64,000 nucleotides of DNA from Acinetobacter guillouiae CIP 63.46 (lineage in GTDB: Bacteria > Pseudomonadota > Gammaproteobacteria > Pseudomonadales > Moraxellaceae), in NCBI RefSeq assembly GCF_000368145.1, contig NZ_KB849283.1, forward strand, positions 1,266,324 through 1,330,323, written 5' to 3'. The notes below the pieces were generated by a model, which saw only the letters and a program-made list of their open reading frames with translations, had not been told where the DNA came from and searched no databases. This document shows positions 63,159 through 64,000 of the stretch, piece after piece; within the stretch, counting starts at the first letter, position 1, and each line of letters starts with the position of its first letter. Position numbers and translations under genes: made by a program.

Positions 63159-64000
63159 CTATTTTTTATGAGTATTCCCTTGATTCTGGATAAATTCAGC
63201 AATATTAATTACATCAAGATCCTCACTCGCATGGACAGGACCTTTAAACTCACGCCCTGCTGTTGTTTGTAGATATTCACTATTAATTTTTTCATTATCG
63301 GGCCAAATATGGTTCAATACCAATCCCTTAGCCCCCATTTTCGTAGCAAATGCACCCACACCTAAGGTTGCTTTACGATTACGAGGATCTGTTCCTGAAA
63401 TAATCGCTGTATGACCATCTAAAATCTGTGTCGTCATGGTTTTTTCTAAAGGTGTACCTGCAAACACTGCTACGGCTGCATTTACATCCATCACTTCATT
63501 AATCAAAATATCGGTATTTTTACCCAAACGAAGTAAATTTTCATTTGGAGCAGTATCACCACTAAATGTGACCGATCCATATTTAGTATCGAAGCGATAA
63601 GACCAAGCTGGATATACCAGTGGATGCTGAGCCAATGCTGCTGTCACTTTTACATAATCATCTTGATAGACCTGTATCGGATTCATCACAGGTGACATAT
63701 TGCTAGGACTGGCATTTTTAGGTGCAGGTAATGCCATAATATTTAACATCCCTTGACCATTTGTTCCTGTTAAATCTCGTGGATGATCATCTGCACGACG
63801 TACTGTGTGAATTGCATTATTCATATCATAAGCATTCGCAGCAAAATGCAGCTGCATTAATTCTTTAATGCCTGGCGTTGGGTCCTCAGCATGGATTAAT
63901 TTAGTATTTGGTAAATGACCAAATCCAGCATCATCACCTAATTTACCATTCGAGTCAGCACGATCTGGTCCAACCAATGCAATTTCTTGTTTGCCATATT
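63159..64000 (-). CDS. Metallo-beta-lactamase-fold hydrolase, N-terminal part cut by window edge
   Basis: The frame stays open through the right edge (the last visible codons read YGKQEIALVGPDRAD), so the true start lies outside. The visible 280 residues cover the C-terminal half of an MBL-fold protein: the strand VTFSGDTAPNENL carrying the metal-ligand Asp, EVMDVNAAVAV, then ISGTDPRNRKATLGVGAFATKMGAKGLVLNHIWP with the final His ligand. The arrangement resembles RNase Z/arylsulfatase-like MBL enzymes of uncertain substrate. The first HxHxDH motif would lie off the edge. Confidence 0.75.
   Translation of the reverse strand, partial: YGKQEIALVGPDRADSNGKLGDDAGFGHLPNTKLIHAEDPTPGIKELMQLHFAANAYDMNNAIHTVRRADDHPRDLTGTNGQGMLNIMALPAPKNASPSNMSPVMNPIQVYQDDYVKVTAALAQHPLVYPAWSYRFDTKYGSVTFSGDTAPNENLLRLGKNTDILINEVMDVNAAVAVFAGTPLEKTMTTQILDGHTAIISGTDPRNRKATLGVGAFATKMGAKGLVLNHIWPDNEKINSEYLQTTAGREFKGPVHASEDLDVINIAEFIQNQGNTHKK

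Overview
The window looks like chromosomal DNA of an environmental, AT-rich Acinetobacter. Several proteins closely resemble what I recall of Acinetobacter baylyi ADP1 (CatA, CatM, AntA, the are genes). Gene order (catM divergent from catBCIJFD), CatM/BenM-type ATAC-N7-GTAT operators and an iac operon led by iacH support the genus. No rRNA, tRNA or CRISPR array was seen. The two edge genes are incomplete.

Layout. 1-7.5 kb: an aryl-ester/benzyl-alcohol operon (outer-membrane protein, areC, areB running off the left edge) behind a sigma-54 promoter with paired upstream activator sites, and its presumed activator areR. Between operon and activator lies an AT-rich type VI secretion cargo island (small protein, PAAR, split effector, membrane immunity protein, orphan effector tail). 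7.7-11.8 kb: lrgAB-like genes and a cyanide-insensitive bd oxidase (cioAB plus a DUF2474 peptide) preceded by a coupled leader ORF. 11.9-25.3 kb: an OprD-type porin, catA, a pair of dynamin-like GTPases, an intact 1374-bp IS4-family element, then catM and catBCIJFD. 25.5-28 kb: a lipoprotein Ntn-hydrolase acylase. 28.2-34.5 kb: phenylethylamine catabolism (feaB, porin, tynA, feaR). 34.6-42.7 kb: indole-3-acetate catabolism (iacH-A-I-C-D-E-F-G and iacR), with no iacB visible. 42.7-48.1 kb: an unassigned catabolic cluster (two NAD-dependent dehydrogenases, AraC regulator, MFS transporter, NTF2-like protein). 48.5-53.1 kb: antABC and an AraC/XylS regulator. 53.2-58.1 kb: an indole-oxidation operon (outer-membrane protein, flavin reductase, StyA/IndA-type monooxygenase, SDR, dienelactone-hydrolase/NTF2 fusion). 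58.7-64 kb: hypothetical genes, an AraC regulator, a general porin and a partial metallo-beta-lactamase-fold protein.

How it fits together. Most of the window is a catabolic island that converges on the beta-ketoadipate pathway. Indole-3-acetate (iac) and indole via anthranilate (ind, ant) are expected to yield catechol; CatA opens the ring and CatBCIJFD carries it to succinyl-CoA and acetyl-CoA. The are genes lead to benzoate (no ben genes are in view) and tynA/feaB to phenylacetate. Most segments have their own porin and regulator. I found candidate operators for AreR (sigma-54), CatM/BenM (catA and catB, 61/75 identical promoter blocks), IacR (palindrome), FeaR (22-bp tandem repeat) and XylS-type regulators (paired boxes at antA and at the indole operon). 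A 45-bp element shared by the OprD porin and the distant MFS promoter suggests one unknown co-regulator.

Mobile DNA is limited to the IS4-family element, inserted exactly at the tip of one copy of a three-copy palindromic repeat, and a small inverted-repeat element between catJ and catF. The least explained parts are the T6SS cargo island, the GTPase pair, the coupled leader ORF of cioA and the 42.7-47.4 kb cluster.
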